Shown here: one piece after another, positions 34,219-43,027 of the stretch
How positions within the stretch are numbered: position 1 is the stretch's first letter
Layout of the letters: each line of letters opens with the position of its first letter
Origin: Spirochaetota bacterium
Lineage (GTDB): Bacteria; Spirochaetota; UBA4802; UBA5368
Assembly: GCA_035477215.1 (NCBI GenBank)
Contig: DATIKU010000044.1
Location: 1 to 64,000 of the forward strand
Direction of reading: 5' to 3'
DNA: 64,000 bases
Made by a program: the position numbers and the translations under genes
Notes under the pieces: generated by a model
Databases searched by the model: none
Told to the model about the DNA's origin: nothing
Seen by the model: the letters and a program-made list of their open reading frames with translations, nothing else

Positions 34219-35109
34219 TTATTGTTCGCCCCGGGCTTCCAGTTTCCTGAAATCTGCCCAGAAGTCCAGGGCTCCTATACCCAAAAGAACTACCGAAACA
34301 AAGAGCAACGCCTCCACCCCCAGGAGCAGAACAACGAACGCCGCCAGGGGCAGGATAAAGGGCGGGGCCCCTTTTTTATCCAGGTAGAACCTGGCGATTC
34401 CCAGCGCCTGCACCAGATAGAGCGCCGAAAAGCACAACGCGCAGTTGAGGCCGATTACATACACCGCACGATAGCCCTCCTCGTCGACCAGCAACACCGC
34501 GAGCCAGCCGACGATAAGCGCAAAGATATAATAGTCCTTAAGCCTGAAATACGCAAGTCCGCTTTTATCGGCCGTTTTGTCCCTGCCGCCGCGCATAAAA
34601 AACGGCCTAAGTATCGTGTAACAGAGTGCGGCGATTATCAGCGAATGCATGAAATAGCTGAAAGGTATGATATCCCCAATCACCTCCAGCGATCCGTTCA
34701 CTTTCGCCAGAATCTCGGTCTTCTCCGCGTCCGGAAGGTCCGCGGCCTTGATCATGTCAACCACGCGTTTCTGCGAATCGGCGACCAGATCGAAATCCCT
34801 GTACACCTTGAGAAAATAGTAATTGGCGGAAAAAGCCACTGTAAGCGACAGTACCGAAACCATTAAGAAAAAAACGAGCGCCCTTCCCGACCGAAACGTA
34901 TATCCCGCCGCCGCGCCTATCACGACCGGCGAGAGCACCATCATGTTATACTCGCCGCCTCCGGACGACAGAAAAGACTGCGCGGCGGCAATTCCCACGA
35001 AAAGCGGCACCAGCCCGAAAAGCGCCCGAGCACCCAATCGATACGACACGGCCGCTGAAGCGACAACCAGGCACAGGCCTACCAGCGCGTATGCGAGGAG
35101 CGCACCCAC
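34219..35109 (-). CDS. DUF2232 polytopic membrane protein (YybS-like)
   Basis: A 296-residue integral membrane protein with about eight hydrophobic segments, including ALVGLCLVVASAAVS, LFVGIAAAQSF and FILPLAAFVVLLLG. DUF2232/YybS proteins often lie between rpsR and rplI, as here, in the rpsF-ssb-rpsR-rplI-dnaB cluster. They resemble substrate-binding components of energy-coupling transporters or unknown membrane factors. No catalytic motif is visible. The gene is tightly packed with its neighbours (4 and 10 bases), so it is co-transcribed with the ribosomal-protein genes. Confidence 0.75.
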   Translation of the reverse strand: MGALLAYALVGLCLVVASAAVSYRLGARALFGLVPLFVGIAAAQSFLSSGGGEYNMMVLSPVVIGAAAGYTFRSGRALVFFLMVSVLSLTVAFSANYYFLKVYRDFDLVADSQKRVVDMIKAADLPDAEKTEILAKVNGSLEVIGDIIPFSYFMHSLIIAALCYTILRPFFMRGGRDKTADKSGLAYFRLKDYYIFALIVGWLAVLLVDEEGYRAVYVIGLNCALCFSALYLVQALGIARFYLDKKGAPPFILPLAAFVVLLLGVEALLFVSVVLLGIGALDFWADFRKLEARGEQ

Positions 35110-35113
35110 GGCA

Positions 35114-35524
35114 CTACTGCACGACGAATGGCATTAGCGCGATGATCCTCGCCCGTTTGATCGCTATCGCCAGCGCGCGCTGATGCTTGGCGCAGGTGCC
35201 GGTGATGCGGCGCGGAAGAATCTTTCCGCGCTCGGTGATAAATCTCTCCAGCACATCGATGATCTTATAGTCGATAACGATGCTCTTATTCTGGCAGAAG
35301 CGGCAACCCTTTCTTTTAAAGCGGGCCACACGTCCGCCCTGCCTGCCTTCTTCGTCGCCCCCTTCCCTGGGAGGGCGGCCACGAAACCCTTCACGCTCCC
35401 TTCTGGGGGCGGGGCTCGTCGCGAGATTATCCTGTGCCGCTGCAGGCGCCCCGGGGGCGGTATTTTCGTCCGCGGACTCCGCGGACGGCTCTATGGTTTC
35501 ACTGCTCTTAATTTCATCTGACAT
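35114..35524 (-). CDS. rpsR: 30S ribosomal protein S18 with long N-terminal extension
   Basis: The C-terminal 70 residues are a typical S18: [19 protein letters not shown], a central [20 protein letters not shown] and [20 protein letters not shown]. The set C74, C77, C111, H114 could bind zinc, as in the 'C+' version of S18. The first 65 residues are an acidic/alanine-proline region followed by an Arg-Gly-Pro segment ([15 protein letters not shown]), absent from most S18 proteins. The extension is in frame with ATG 35524 and a methionine-free interval, and no internal start looks better. It is preceded by ssb. Confidence 0.92.
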   Translation of the reverse strand: MSDEIKSSETIEPSAESADENTAPGAPAAAQDNLATSPAPRREREGFRGRPPREGGDEEGRQGGRVARFKRKGCRFCQNKSIVIDYKIIDVLERFITERGKILPRRITGTCAKHQRALAIAIKRARIIALMPFVVQ

Positions 35525-35559
35525 GATGTCGTACCTCTGATTGGTTTATGGAATTCCGG

Positions 35560-35994
35560 TTAAAAGGGAATATCATCGTCGCCGAATGCGCCCCCGCCGC
35601 CACCCTGGGGGGGCGGCCCTAAATCCTGCGAATCCTGATGCTCGGCCTGCCGGGGGCCATCGTCTTTTCCCGAAAGAAACTGGAAGTTTTCCACCACTAT
35701 TTCGACCGTCGATCGCTTGTTTCCGCTCTGGTCGTCCCACGAACGCTGCTGGAGCCGGCCCTCGATTGCGATCCGCTGTCCCTTCTTGCAGTATTGCGCA
35801 ATCACCTCGCCCGTCTTGGCCCAGGCTACACAGTTAAAGAACGAAACCATCTCCTTTTTTTCGCCGGAGACACTATAGCTCCTGTTGTTCGCTATTGAAA
35901 AATTGGTTACGGACGACCCTCCCTGCGTATATTTCAGTTCGGGGTCCCTGACCATTCTCCCTATCAGCATAACCCTGTTTATATCGCTCGCCAT
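35560..35994 (-). CDS. ssb: Single-stranded DNA-binding protein
   Basis: The 144-residue protein has an OB-fold (MASDINRVMLIGRMVRDPEL, KYTQGGSSVTNFSIANNRSY, FFNCVAWAKTGEVIAQYCKKGQRIAIEGRL) and a glycine-rich, acidic-tipped tail ending GDDDIPF, the usual protein-interaction tip. It binds single-stranded DNA in replication and repair. It lies between rpsF and rpsR as in many bacteria. The body is of normal length and the tail is short. It is separated from rpsF by about 21 bases. Confidence 0.95.
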   Translation of the reverse strand: MASDINRVMLIGRMVRDPELKYTQGGSSVTNFSIANNRSYSVSGEKKEMVSFFNCVAWAKTGEVIAQYCKKGQRIAIEGRLQQRSWDDQSGNKRSTVEIVVENFQFLSGKDDGPRQAEHQDSQDLGPPPQGGGGGAFGDDDIPF

Positions 35995-36015
35995 TGGAGC
36001 CCTCCGGGGGGCCGC

Positions 36016-36306
36016 TTACGCGGTCTTGGCCTTGGGCACCCGCACAAAGAGATGCCGCAGGATGTCGCTGTTAAGACGAAACTCGTTGGTAATCTTCTGA
36101 ATGGCCTCGGGCGGAGATTCGATGTTCATGAGGGTGTAATTACCGTCGTTCTCCCCATCGAGCATGTAGGAAAGTCTGCGGTTTCCCCATATGTCTTCGG
36201 ACACGATACTTACGCCGTTTTTCTGAAGAATCGCTTTAACCTTCTCCCTGTTCGATTCAAGCGCCTCATTAATGCGCAAAATCACCGTCAACTCGTACTT
36301 GCTCAC
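36016..36306 (-). CDS. rpsF: 30S ribosomal protein S6
   Basis: I use the GTG at 36306 as start (96 residues, VSKYELTVILRINEALESN) because GGAGGGAGG sits five bases upstream. The longer ATG frame to 36612 adds sequence with no S6 homology and would overlap the PilZ gene. Features of S6 are the beta strand YELTVILRI, ENDGNYTLMNIESPPEAIQK, and ILRHLFVRVPK. S6 binds S18 and helps assemble the 30S platform. First gene of the rpsF-ssb-rpsR cluster, 300 bases from the divergent PilZ-like gene. Confidence 0.93.
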   Translation of the reverse strand: MSKYELTVILRINEALESNREKVKAILQKNGVSIVSEDIWGNRRLSYMLDGENDGNYTLMNIESPPEAIQKITNEFRLNSDILRHLFVRVPKAKTA

Positions 36307-36418
36307 CTTTTCCTCCCTCCTTTGGATTGTGCTGAAATACGGCAGCCCGCTTTCAGCAGAAAGGATTTCCACTATCCTCACCACCCCTTCTTTTTTCAAC
36401 AAATATTTTTTCATATGG

Positions 36419-36447
36419 TTGATTTTGGCCCGGAGATTCACTATAAT
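36419..36447 (+). promoter_or_regulatory. Sigma-70-like promoter for the PilZ-like gene
   Basis: TTGATT (36419-36424) and a consensus TATAAT (36442-36447) are spaced by 17 bases, about 58 bases before the ATG at 36505. The divergent rpsF promoter must lie in the same 198-base gap. Confidence 0.55.
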
Positions 36448-36504
36448 GTCCACCGCACTGTCACAATATAAAGGCGCCGGAACGCCCCGGAAACTGATTA
36501 CACC

Positions 36505-37185
36505 ATGAAACAACTGGCAACGACAATGGACCTCAGGGAAAATATGGTGCTCCGCGCCTACCTCAAGGGATACGGCTATGCCCGGCTCATCGTCGTCGGG
36601 GTCACCCGCCATTTCTACATTACCGACGCTCCCGCCGATTTTTTCCAGAGAATCCAGGCGAAAGCCGTACTTCAGGGCTATTTGTGGACCCAGAATTCCA
36701 TTTCATTCGAATTCAACATGGAGGTGGCTGGCAGGATCACGGTCCCGCCCGGTCCCTCTTCGGCCGGCGACCCGGATGCAGGTACCCCACCCGGGCATTT
36801 CATCGCTTTCATTCACACCGCGGACATCGCCAGTGCCGACGAGCGCAAGTGCCTCAGGGCCAAGGTTTCGCTACCTTTCCGATTTTTCACGATCGCTGTC
36901 GCGCGAAACGACAAGAGCTTTTACACCGAGGAAATACGATACCTGGACGGTACGATCATCATGCTGAGCGACCGTGAGGCCGTAGTCGAAACCGGCCACG
37001 AGATACCACTTGCCGGCCTGATCCGCGGCCACCTGGCGTTCGGCGGGGACGATATCGACTTTACCGCCAGGATAACATCGGCCGAATCCGGAACGATGAA
37101 CCGCTACGGCATGGAGTATACCGGCATGAACGACCGCGAGCGGAACCGGATTCTCGAATACGTTTTCTCTATCTACCGGGAATAG
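36505..37185 (+). CDS. PilZ-like domain protein, weakly conserved
   Basis: A 226-residue cytosolic protein. The N-terminal half resembles the YcgR-type flagellar-brake domain only loosely. The C-terminal half (about 112-226) has ERKCLRAKVSLPFRFF, which fits the RxxxR start of PilZ c-di-GMP-binding domains, and a final block ARITSAESGTMNRYGMEYTG followed by MNDRERNRILEYVFSIYR, typical of the PilZ end ('GMEF...ERR.I..Y'). The usual 'D.S..G' motif is replaced (TSAESGTMNRYG). So nucleotide binding may be altered. It may respond to cyclic-di-GMP in surface or motility control. Divergent from the rpsF cluster. Confidence 0.6.
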   Translation: MKQLATTMDLRENMVLRAYLKGYGYARLIVVGVTRHFYITDAPADFFQRIQAKAVLQGYLWTQNSISFEFNMEVAGRITVPPGPSSAGDPDAGTPPGHFIAFIHTADIASADERKCLRAKVSLPFRFFTIAVARNDKSFYTEEIRYLDGTIIMLSDREAVVETGHEIPLAGLIRGHLAFGGDDIDFTARITSAESGTMNRYGMEYTGMNDRERNRILEYVFSIYRE

Positions 37186-37191
37186 GTCCGC

Positions 37192-37647
37192 CTATCGCCC
37201 TTCCTCTACGACCACCGCCCCCTCTTCCATGACGATATCGAAGATGTACGCGTCCCTGCTCGAATTCACCGGCGTGTAGACGACAAACTGCCCCTTGAAC
37301 TCGAAAAGGTCGCCCGCCGAGAGGAGCGTGCGGTAGTCATCGCCGTCGGCGTACACGTAAAACGTGATCTTCGGGGAGACCGCCAGGCCCGCGAGCATGA
37401 TCCTGTAGCGCCTTTTATATCTGCCGGCCGTATCGACTGCGATGACACGGCCGCGGCCGACCATGATTTTATTGAGATGGGCGTCGAGAAAGAAATCCCT
37501 TCGTATAACGGGAGCCGCCTGCAGGCGCGTGTAGAACTCGTCGGCGAGCAACGCCGGGGTCGCCTGTGACCGGAGATCGTCTGAATACGGGCCCGCCGAG
37601 ATGGTAAGGACGGCGCAGACGGCCGCCGCTGTCCGGATCACGCGCAT
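37192..37647 (-). CDS. Exported protein of unknown function after the HtrA gene
   Basis: I start at ATG 37647 (151 residues): it begins with a signal peptide (MRVIRTAAAVCAVLTISAGP). The longer frame would overlap the protease gene. The mature part (YTRLQAAPVIRRDFFLDAHL, then mostly beta: VIAVDTAGRYKRRYRIMLAG, ITFYVYADGDDYRTLLSAGD) looks like a small OB/SH3-like beta barrel with no cysteine. I do not recognise it. It follows the protease gene by 13 bases on the same strand, so co-expression and a periplasmic location are likely. Confidence 0.65.
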   Translation of the reverse strand: MRVIRTAAAVCAVLTISAGPYSDDLRSQATPALLADEFYTRLQAAPVIRRDFFLDAHLNKIMVGRGRVIAVDTAGRYKRRYRIMLAGLAVSPKITFYVYADGDDYRTLLSAGDLFEFKGQFVVYTPVNSSRDAYIFDIVMEEGAVVVEEGR

Positions 37648-37660
37648 CACCCGCCGCCGC

Positions 37661-38965
37661 TCATTCAATATCCGCCGAGAAGTCGACCGTGTACAGGCGC
37701 GAATCCCTGAGAACCTCAATACGCACCAGGCGCGAAGAGTCACGCCGAAAGACATTTAAAAAATCGTCGACGTTTCCCACAACGCGCCCGTTGACCGAGC
37801 GCACGCAATCCCCTCTCTTCAATCCGTGCCGATACGCCTCACCCAGCGGCGAAACCGCCGATATGACGACCCCTTCCAACAGGGAATCGTCGTCGAGCTC
37901 GATCCCATACGCTCCCAGGAGCCTTCGCCCTTCCTGCTGGGAGCGTCTGAATTCCGCCTTTTCCCTAAGAACAAGCGCGTACTCGCCGATGTAACCCTCG
38001 CGCGCCGCCCGGATCGTGACGGTCGAGCCGATCGGCTTGTTGCCGACCGCCGCCACGAGCTCGCCCAGAGTCGTTATGCGCTTTCCGTCTACCTCGCGTA
38101 CAACGTCGCCAGTCCGTATGCCCGCCGCCTCGGCCGGCGAATCCTTGATGACCGACATCACCTCTACGACGTTCCGCTCGCCGCGCGCTGGAAGGCTCCT
38201 TTCCCTTGCCAGAAACCCAAGCCATCCGCGCCGGATACGCCCGTATTTTAAAAGCTCGACCGAGACCCTGCGCACGATATTCGACGGGATGGCGAAGCTG
38301 ATTCCCTGAAACCCGCCCGAAACGGTACGTATGGCGGTATTGATGCCCACCAGCTCTCCCCGAAGGTTCACCAGTGGACCGCCCGAATTGCCCGGATTGA
38401 TGGGAACGTCGGTCTGTATGAAATCCTCGATATCGGCGAACCCTATGTCGCTGCGGCCCGTCGACGATATGATCCCGCTCGTAAACGACTGTCTGAGCCC
38501 ATAGGGCGTCCCGACGGCGATCACCCACTCCCCCTCTTCGAGCCGGTCGGAATCGCCGAAAACAGCCGGGATAAACGCCGGGGCCTTGCCGGCTGCGATC
38601 TTTATAATGGCGATATCGGTCTTGGGATCGGCCACATAATATGCATTTCCGAAGACAGGTTCCGGTTCGTACTCCGAACCATCCGAAAGCACCATCTGGT
38701 AATAATCGCCTTTTCGGACCACATGATAATTGGTCACCACGTAACCCTCGCCAGAGATGAGGGTTCCCGAGCCGAACCCGGATTTTGCGTACACCCGCCT
38801 GCCGTCCCTCATCGAGGTCCGATAGATGATGATATTCACAACCGAGGGCTTGACCTTTCTGGCCGCCTCGATGAACGTGCGGCTCATCTCGGCCGGGTGT
38901 GCGGGACCGGCACCAGACACCACGACGCCAAGAAGGACGATAAATATACGAATCGCGTTTTTCAT
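37661..38965 (-). CDS. HtrA/DegP-family periplasmic serine protease with two PDZ-like domains
   Basis: The 434-residue exported protein starts with a signal peptide ending near PAHPAE. The trypsin-like domain carries the triad H81 (TNYHVV), D117 (PKTDIAII) and S194 (NPGNSGGPL). Two PDZ domains follow (MSVIKDSPAEAAGIRTGDVV at about 270-290, and VISAVSPLGEAYRHGLKRGD at about 370-390). Family members degrade or refold misfolded envelope proteins. The first gene of a pair with the small exported protein downstream. All catalytic residues are present, so it should be active. Upstream lies the amidase gene. Confidence 0.93.
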   Translation of the reverse strand: MKNAIRIFIVLLGVVVSGAGPAHPAEMSRTFIEAARKVKPSVVNIIIYRTSMRDGRRVYAKSGFGSGTLISGEGYVVTNYHVVRKGDYYQMVLSDGSEYEPEPVFGNAYYVADPKTDIAIIKIAAGKAPAFIPAVFGDSDRLEEGEWVIAVGTPYGLRQSFTSGIISSTGRSDIGFADIEDFIQTDVPINPGNSGGPLVNLRGELVGINTAIRTVSGGFQGISFAIPSNIVRRVSVELLKYGRIRRGWLGFLARERSLPARGERNVVEVMSVIKDSPAEAAGIRTGDVVREVDGKRITTLGELVAAVGNKPIGSTVTIRAAREGYIGEYALVLREKAEFRRSQQEGRRLLGAYGIELDDDSLLEGVVISAVSPLGEAYRHGLKRGDCVRSVNGRVVGNVDDFLNVFRRDSSRLVRIEVLRDSRLYTVDFSADIE

Positions 38966-39007
38966 TGGTTTCTCATTATCGCCGAAAGGGCAAATCGCCG
39001 CCTTATA

Positions 39008-40384
39008 TCAGCGGCCGGGAAAAGCGGCCGCATCGAAATAGCTCTTTTCATTTGAACCGCTGTATTTCTCGATGTCAATCCTTTTCCCCCTGGGGCCGCG
39101 CGGCCCGCCTATATCTCGCAGTTTCATCCCCGCAAGCAGCGAATAAACGCCGACTGCGATGCCTTCGGCGATTTCATCCTGGCGCGCGGTAAGGATATAG
39201 CGGAACCGGGGCTGGTCGAAATACCCGAGCTCCATGAATGCAGTAACCGCGTTGAGAAACAGGGGCATGTGCCATACCGAAACGTACGGTTTTGACAGCC
39301 GCTGATCGGGGTGTCCCAAATTATTCAGTCTGAGCGCCATGAGGATGTAGCGGATGATTTCAGCGGATGCAAAGTGATTGTCCCCCCCGTAACCCTCCTC
39401 TCCTCCGTCGCGGCGGAACCGCTCGAATTCGGACCGCTCGCGGTCCCAGTACCTGCCCGTCAGGCTGATCGTTCCAGGAGAGGCTGCGTACGGCGTATAA
39501 TCGGGATGGTTTCGCGCGACGACCTCCCAGCTGGGAGAGTCCCGATATGGCCAGTCGACCATGTTGTGGCGGTATCCCCTGAATCCCGCCATATCGACTT
39601 TTCCGCGGGCATCGAGCGGAAATCCGCTGAAGTAGAGCATCGAGTCGTTTAAAAACCATTTGTATCCCGTGCGCTCGTTCGACTCATCGAACCAATCGGC
39701 ATACGGGCTCGAGAGAAAAAAGCTTCTATCCGATTTTTCACCTCGTAGAACCTTGAGTCCCTGGTACATGAAGCCGAAGGGGGGCGCGATGACGGGATTC
39801 ATTCCCCTGAAATACGGCGACCCGCTGCGGGTGACGTGCAGACAGACTACCAGGTGAGGACGCAGCGCGTTGATGCGCGAAATCCGTCCCGGACGCATTT
39901 TCCCGTCGGGACCCGGGTAGTCGAAGAGCCTGAACTCGCCATTTGGATCTTCGCGACCGCGGATTTTTTCCCTGTCGCGCGAATCCCCACGGCTGAGCGA
40001 GACATCCACAATAATCCGCCGGGGCTGATCCGACGAGTACCGTTCGAGCAGGCGACTGAAACGATTAAAATCGCCTCCCTCGCCGCACAGTGCGATGATG
40101 TCCGCCGCCTTCCTGGCGATTTCGTACACCACGGCGTGCTCCTCGATGGCGCCCCACGAGGCGCCTTCCTTAAACGATTGAAGGTAGGTCCCCGACAGCG
40201 CATCGTACCGGTCTCCATGGCGGGACCGATCCGGCAGGGCCATCCCCCCGTGGCCTGGATCAAGCACAATACGGTACTCGGGGAATTCCCTGCGAACGAT
40301 ACCTTCCGGAACGAGCAGAAAGGCGAACATCGCCAGGACTGCCGCAGCGGCCCGAATGGTGCGGTAACTCGGAGGATAGATCAT
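39008..40384 (-). CDS. Exported N-acetylmuramoyl-L-alanine amidase-like protein with a large insert
   Basis: A 458-residue protein with a signal-anchor segment (IRAAAAVLAMFAFLLVPEG). The Amidase_3 motifs are DPGHGG (about residue 42), an E in EEHAVVYEIARKAADII, VVCLHVTR, and FMELGYFDQPRFRYIL. These supply the four expected zinc-ligand and catalytic positions of cell-wall amidases. The family core is about 180 residues, so some 250 residues of unrelated insert (rich in Arg and Tyr, about 120-370) lie between motifs. It should hydrolyse the amide bond between MurNAc and peptide in the periplasm, but the insert could change specificity. It is followed by the protease gene after 42 bases. Confidence 0.8.
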   Translation of the reverse strand: MIYPPSYRTIRAAAAVLAMFAFLLVPEGIVRREFPEYRIVLDPGHGGMALPDRSRHGDRYDALSGTYLQSFKEGASWGAIEEHAVVYEIARKAADIIALCGEGGDFNRFSRLLERYSSDQPRRIIVDVSLSRGDSRDREKIRGREDPNGEFRLFDYPGPDGKMRPGRISRINALRPHLVVCLHVTRSGSPYFRGMNPVIAPPFGFMYQGLKVLRGEKSDRSFFLSSPYADWFDESNERTGYKWFLNDSMLYFSGFPLDARGKVDMAGFRGYRHNMVDWPYRDSPSWEVVARNHPDYTPYAASPGTISLTGRYWDRERSEFERFRRDGGEEGYGGDNHFASAEIIRYILMALRLNNLGHPDQRLSKPYVSVWHMPLFLNAVTAFMELGYFDQPRFRYILTARQDEIAEGIAVGVYSLLAGMKLRDIGGPRGPRGKRIDIEKYSGSNEKSYFDAAAFPGR

Positions 40385-40418
40385 CGGCCCGGTGCCATTC
40401 TTGTTTTCACTATCAATG

Positions 40419-40445
40419 AAAAAGGGGAAGAAGCTTCCCCTTTTT
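40419..40445. terminator. Bidirectional intrinsic terminator
   Basis: AAAAAGGGGAAG-AAG-CTTCCCCTTTTT is a perfect stem with A- and T-tracts on both sides, just past the stop of the exported coiled protein (minus) and 35 bases upstream of the amidase start codon. Confidence 0.85.
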
Positions 40446-40470
40446 GTAAACCAACCATATTGAAATATGC

Positions 40471-41220
40471 TTATTTCGCTACCGGCTCAGCCTTCGCCCT
40501 CTCGGGATTAAGCACCCTGTTAAGGTTATCCGCCTTGTGAAGTTCGAACTTGCCCTTCGAATTGACCGGATCAAGCTCTTCCATGATCCTGATACCATAG
40601 GCCTTTGCCACACGGTAATGAAGAATCGACGTTCGGTAGATTCCGTCGCTATACGCGTTCTGCGCGTCATCAAGCTGGCCGTAAGCGATCCTGAGGCGCA
40701 TCATGTTCTGGAAGACCACCTTGCTTCGATTGGGATCTAACTGGCTGCGCTCATCGAGCGAAAGATCCAGGATCGCGTCCGCGCACTGGAAGAGCAGCGT
40801 CTGTGTGTATTCCCTATAATGGGCGCTGATCTTTTTAAATAGATCGTTTATCGCCTTCTTATTGTTCTCCAACTCAACCCGCGAGTAGATCACATCGCGC
40901 TTGTAAAATAATCCGACCCCTCTTTTATACTGGTCGTAAATCTTCTGGTAGTCGCCTTCCCATCCCTGTTCCTTGAAATTGGATGCTATTACCTTAAGCA
41001 CGTAAATCTTTTCCAGGTTTTCCTTTATCAACCTCTCGGATACCTCAATAGCCTGGAAGCGCGCCAGGTAGTTTTCCTCGGGGCGCTCGGCTTCAGAGTA
41101 TTCCGTCCGCGGATCCTTCTTGGCCTCGTCCGATTTCATTTCCTGCGCCGATACGCCCGTCGACAGCACGCAGACGCCAAGAACGAAAACGAACCACTTT
41201 ACGCCATCTCTCAATTTCAT
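40471..41220 (-). CDS. Exported helical protein, unknown function
   Basis: The 249-residue protein has a signal peptide (LRDGVKWFVFVLGVCVLSTG, cleavage near VSAQ) and a mature part that is almost entirely charged alpha helix without cysteine (DYQKIYDQYKRGVGLFYKRD, ENNKKAINDLFKKISAHYRE). I do not recognise a family. It ends at a strong terminator and has 285 bases of upstream sequence, so it is probably a monocistronic gene. A periplasmic or surface helical-bundle protein, perhaps lineage-specific, is the most I can say. Confidence 0.7.
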   Translation of the reverse strand: MKLRDGVKWFVFVLGVCVLSTGVSAQEMKSDEAKKDPRTEYSEAERPEENYLARFQAIEVSERLIKENLEKIYVLKVIASNFKEQGWEGDYQKIYDQYKRGVGLFYKRDVIYSRVELENNKKAINDLFKKISAHYREYTQTLLFQCADAILDLSLDERSQLDPNRSKVVFQNMMRLRIAYGQLDDAQNAYSDGIYRTSILHYRVAKAYGIRIMEELDPVNSKGKFELHKADNLNRVLNPERAKAEPVAK

Positions 41221-41505
41221 AGCACCACTCCTTTTAATCTGCTTTTATGCATGATATCGCGAACCTCCATGCCCGCGCCGCCTGTTTCGCCTGCAGCGGT
41301 TCCCCCGATTTATTCCGCCGAACCCGTCCGGTAGCGCCGCGGGAGCTGCGGACAGCCGCCTTTTACAAGCAGTGCATAGAATAGTGGGCAATTTAATTAT
41401 AAGCAACTTTTTTTTTAAAATTTTATCTTTTATTTTTAGAGCCGCCTCTCGGATTATGTCGTATATTGCGCGTTCGGGAAACACCCCGCGTTCTCATTAA
41501 CCTTC

Positions 41506-42846
41506 TTACCGCACAATCAGTATCCGAACATCCATCACGTTGGTGTTGGTTGGGCCGGTTATTATAAGATCTCCGAGGTTTTTGAAAAAAGAATATGAAT
41601 CGTTGTTTTCCGCGTACGACCCGATATCCATGCCCGCGGCGCGGGCGCGGGCGACCGTGGCGCCGTCGGCGAAGGCGCCGGCCGCGTCGGTCGGGCCATC
41701 GGTGCCGTCGGTGCCCACGCTGGCCGCGCAGATGCCCCGCGTCTGCGCCAGGAAAATCGCGGAATGCAGCGCGAACTCCATATTGCGCCCGCCAAGCCCC
41801 TTCCCGCGCACCTCGACCGTTGTCTCCCCGCCGCTGATGATGCAGGCGGGAGGTCTCACCGGGTTTCCCGAAGCGAGCGCCTCCCGGGCTATCGCCGCAT
41901 GGAAAAGTGCCGCCTGTTGAGTATCTCCCTCGATGAGCGATGAAAGTACCACGGTTGCGTACCCAAGCGATTCCGCCTTCAGGCGTGCCGCTTCGAGAGC
42001 AAGGATGTTTGACGCGATAATGACGCCGGTCACACCGTCGAAGCATTCCCCGTCAGCCTTGGGATTTTCAGGCACCAGGCCGTCGACGCCGTCGAGGATC
42101 CGCTTGCGCACGGCCGCTGGTACCGAATCCTCAATTCCATAACGTTCGAGGATGGCAAATGCGTCGGCGAAGGTCGACGCGTCCGGCACAAACGGACCCG
42201 ATGCGATCACGTCGGGGTCGTCCCCGACCACATCCGAGATCATGAGGTTCACGACGGTCGCCGGATACGCGGCCCGTGCCAGATTCCCCCCCTTTATCAA
42301 TGACAGATGCTTTCGCACGGCGTTCATTTCATGGATCGATGCTCCGCTTTTCAACAGAAGATTTGTCGTGGCCCGCTTTTCCTCAAGCGTGACGGGCGGT
42401 GCCGGCAGCGGCAGCAGTGCCGAGCCGCCCCCCGAAAGGAGCGAGATGACAAGATCGTCTTTCCCCGCATCGGCGGCCATTTTCAATATCCTTTCCGCGG
42501 CTTCCATGCCCTTCCCGTCCGGCACCGGGTGGGCTGCTTCGATCGACTCCACGCGCGTGAGCGGCGCCGTATAGCCGTACTTTACCGATATGCAGCCCGC
42601 GGCGATCCTGTCTCCGAGCAGTTCCTCGACCGCCTGCGCCATCAGGGCTGTCGCCTTTCCCGCTCCAAGCACATATACTCGGCGGAAACGGGAGAGATCG
42701 AGCTCGCGGACCATCTTCGCGTTCGAATAGACAAGCAGGCTGCCGCCTTTTATCCGCAGATGCTCGAGCACGGCCCTTCGCGGATTGACGGCATCGATCG
42801 CGGCGGTATATATCTCCCGCACATCCTCCCGCAGGTTTTTAATCAC
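41506..42846 (-). CDS. Glycerate 2-kinase (DUF4147/MOFRL family)
   Basis: At 446 residues this has the full length of the GckA/TtuD family. The N-terminal DUF4147 domain (YVLGAGKATALMAQAVEELL, ISLLSGGGSALLPLP) binds ATP and glycerate. The C-terminal MOFRL domain has ISGGETTVEVRGKGLGGRN, then VGTDGTDGPTDAAGA near the end. The reaction is glycerate + ATP to 2-phosphoglycerate in serine-cycle, glyoxylate or tartrate-type metabolism. It stands alone, divergent from the UDP-sugar pyrophosphorylase gene. The final residues end with VMDVRILIVR. Confidence 0.9.
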   Translation of the reverse strand: MIKNLREDVREIYTAAIDAVNPRRAVLEHLRIKGGSLLVYSNAKMVRELDLSRFRRVYVLGAGKATALMAQAVEELLGDRIAAGCISVKYGYTAPLTRVESIEAAHPVPDGKGMEAAERILKMAADAGKDDLVISLLSGGGSALLPLPAPPVTLEEKRATTNLLLKSGASIHEMNAVRKHLSLIKGGNLARAAYPATVVNLMISDVVGDDPDVIASGPFVPDASTFADAFAILERYGIEDSVPAAVRKRILDGVDGLVPENPKADGECFDGVTGVIIASNILALEAARLKAESLGYATVVLSSLIEGDTQQAALFHAAIAREALASGNPVRPPACIISGGETTVEVRGKGLGGRNMEFALHSAIFLAQTRGICAASVGTDGTDGPTDAAGAFADGATVARARAAGMDIGSYAENNDSYSFFKNLGDLIITGPTNTNVMDVRILIVR

Positions 42847-43027
42847 AGGCGCCCTGTATCATTTTTAATTTCATCCATCCCGACCAATGCTATCCGGGGC
42901 TCCCGTCATTTGCAAGCTCTTCTCCGCCGGGCCGGTGGGCAAAATACCAGGGCGAGAAAACTTATTTGACATCCCGGCAAAAATGACGCGGATTAGTCTA
43001 TCATTCCGTTCCCCACGAGGACATGCG

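Noticed and set aside
36307-36612. N-terminal extension of the S6 frame
   Set aside because: It has no S6 similarity, and a strong ribosome site directly precedes the internal GTG at 36306.
41423-42046. 207-codon minus-strand open frame
   Set aside because: It is an alternative-frame shadow of the glycerate kinase gene and is arginine/glycine-rich without a domain.
42887-43027. N-terminal extension of the UDP-sugar pyrophosphorylase
   Set aside because: No family similarity and no ribosome site; the family N-terminus begins at 43028.
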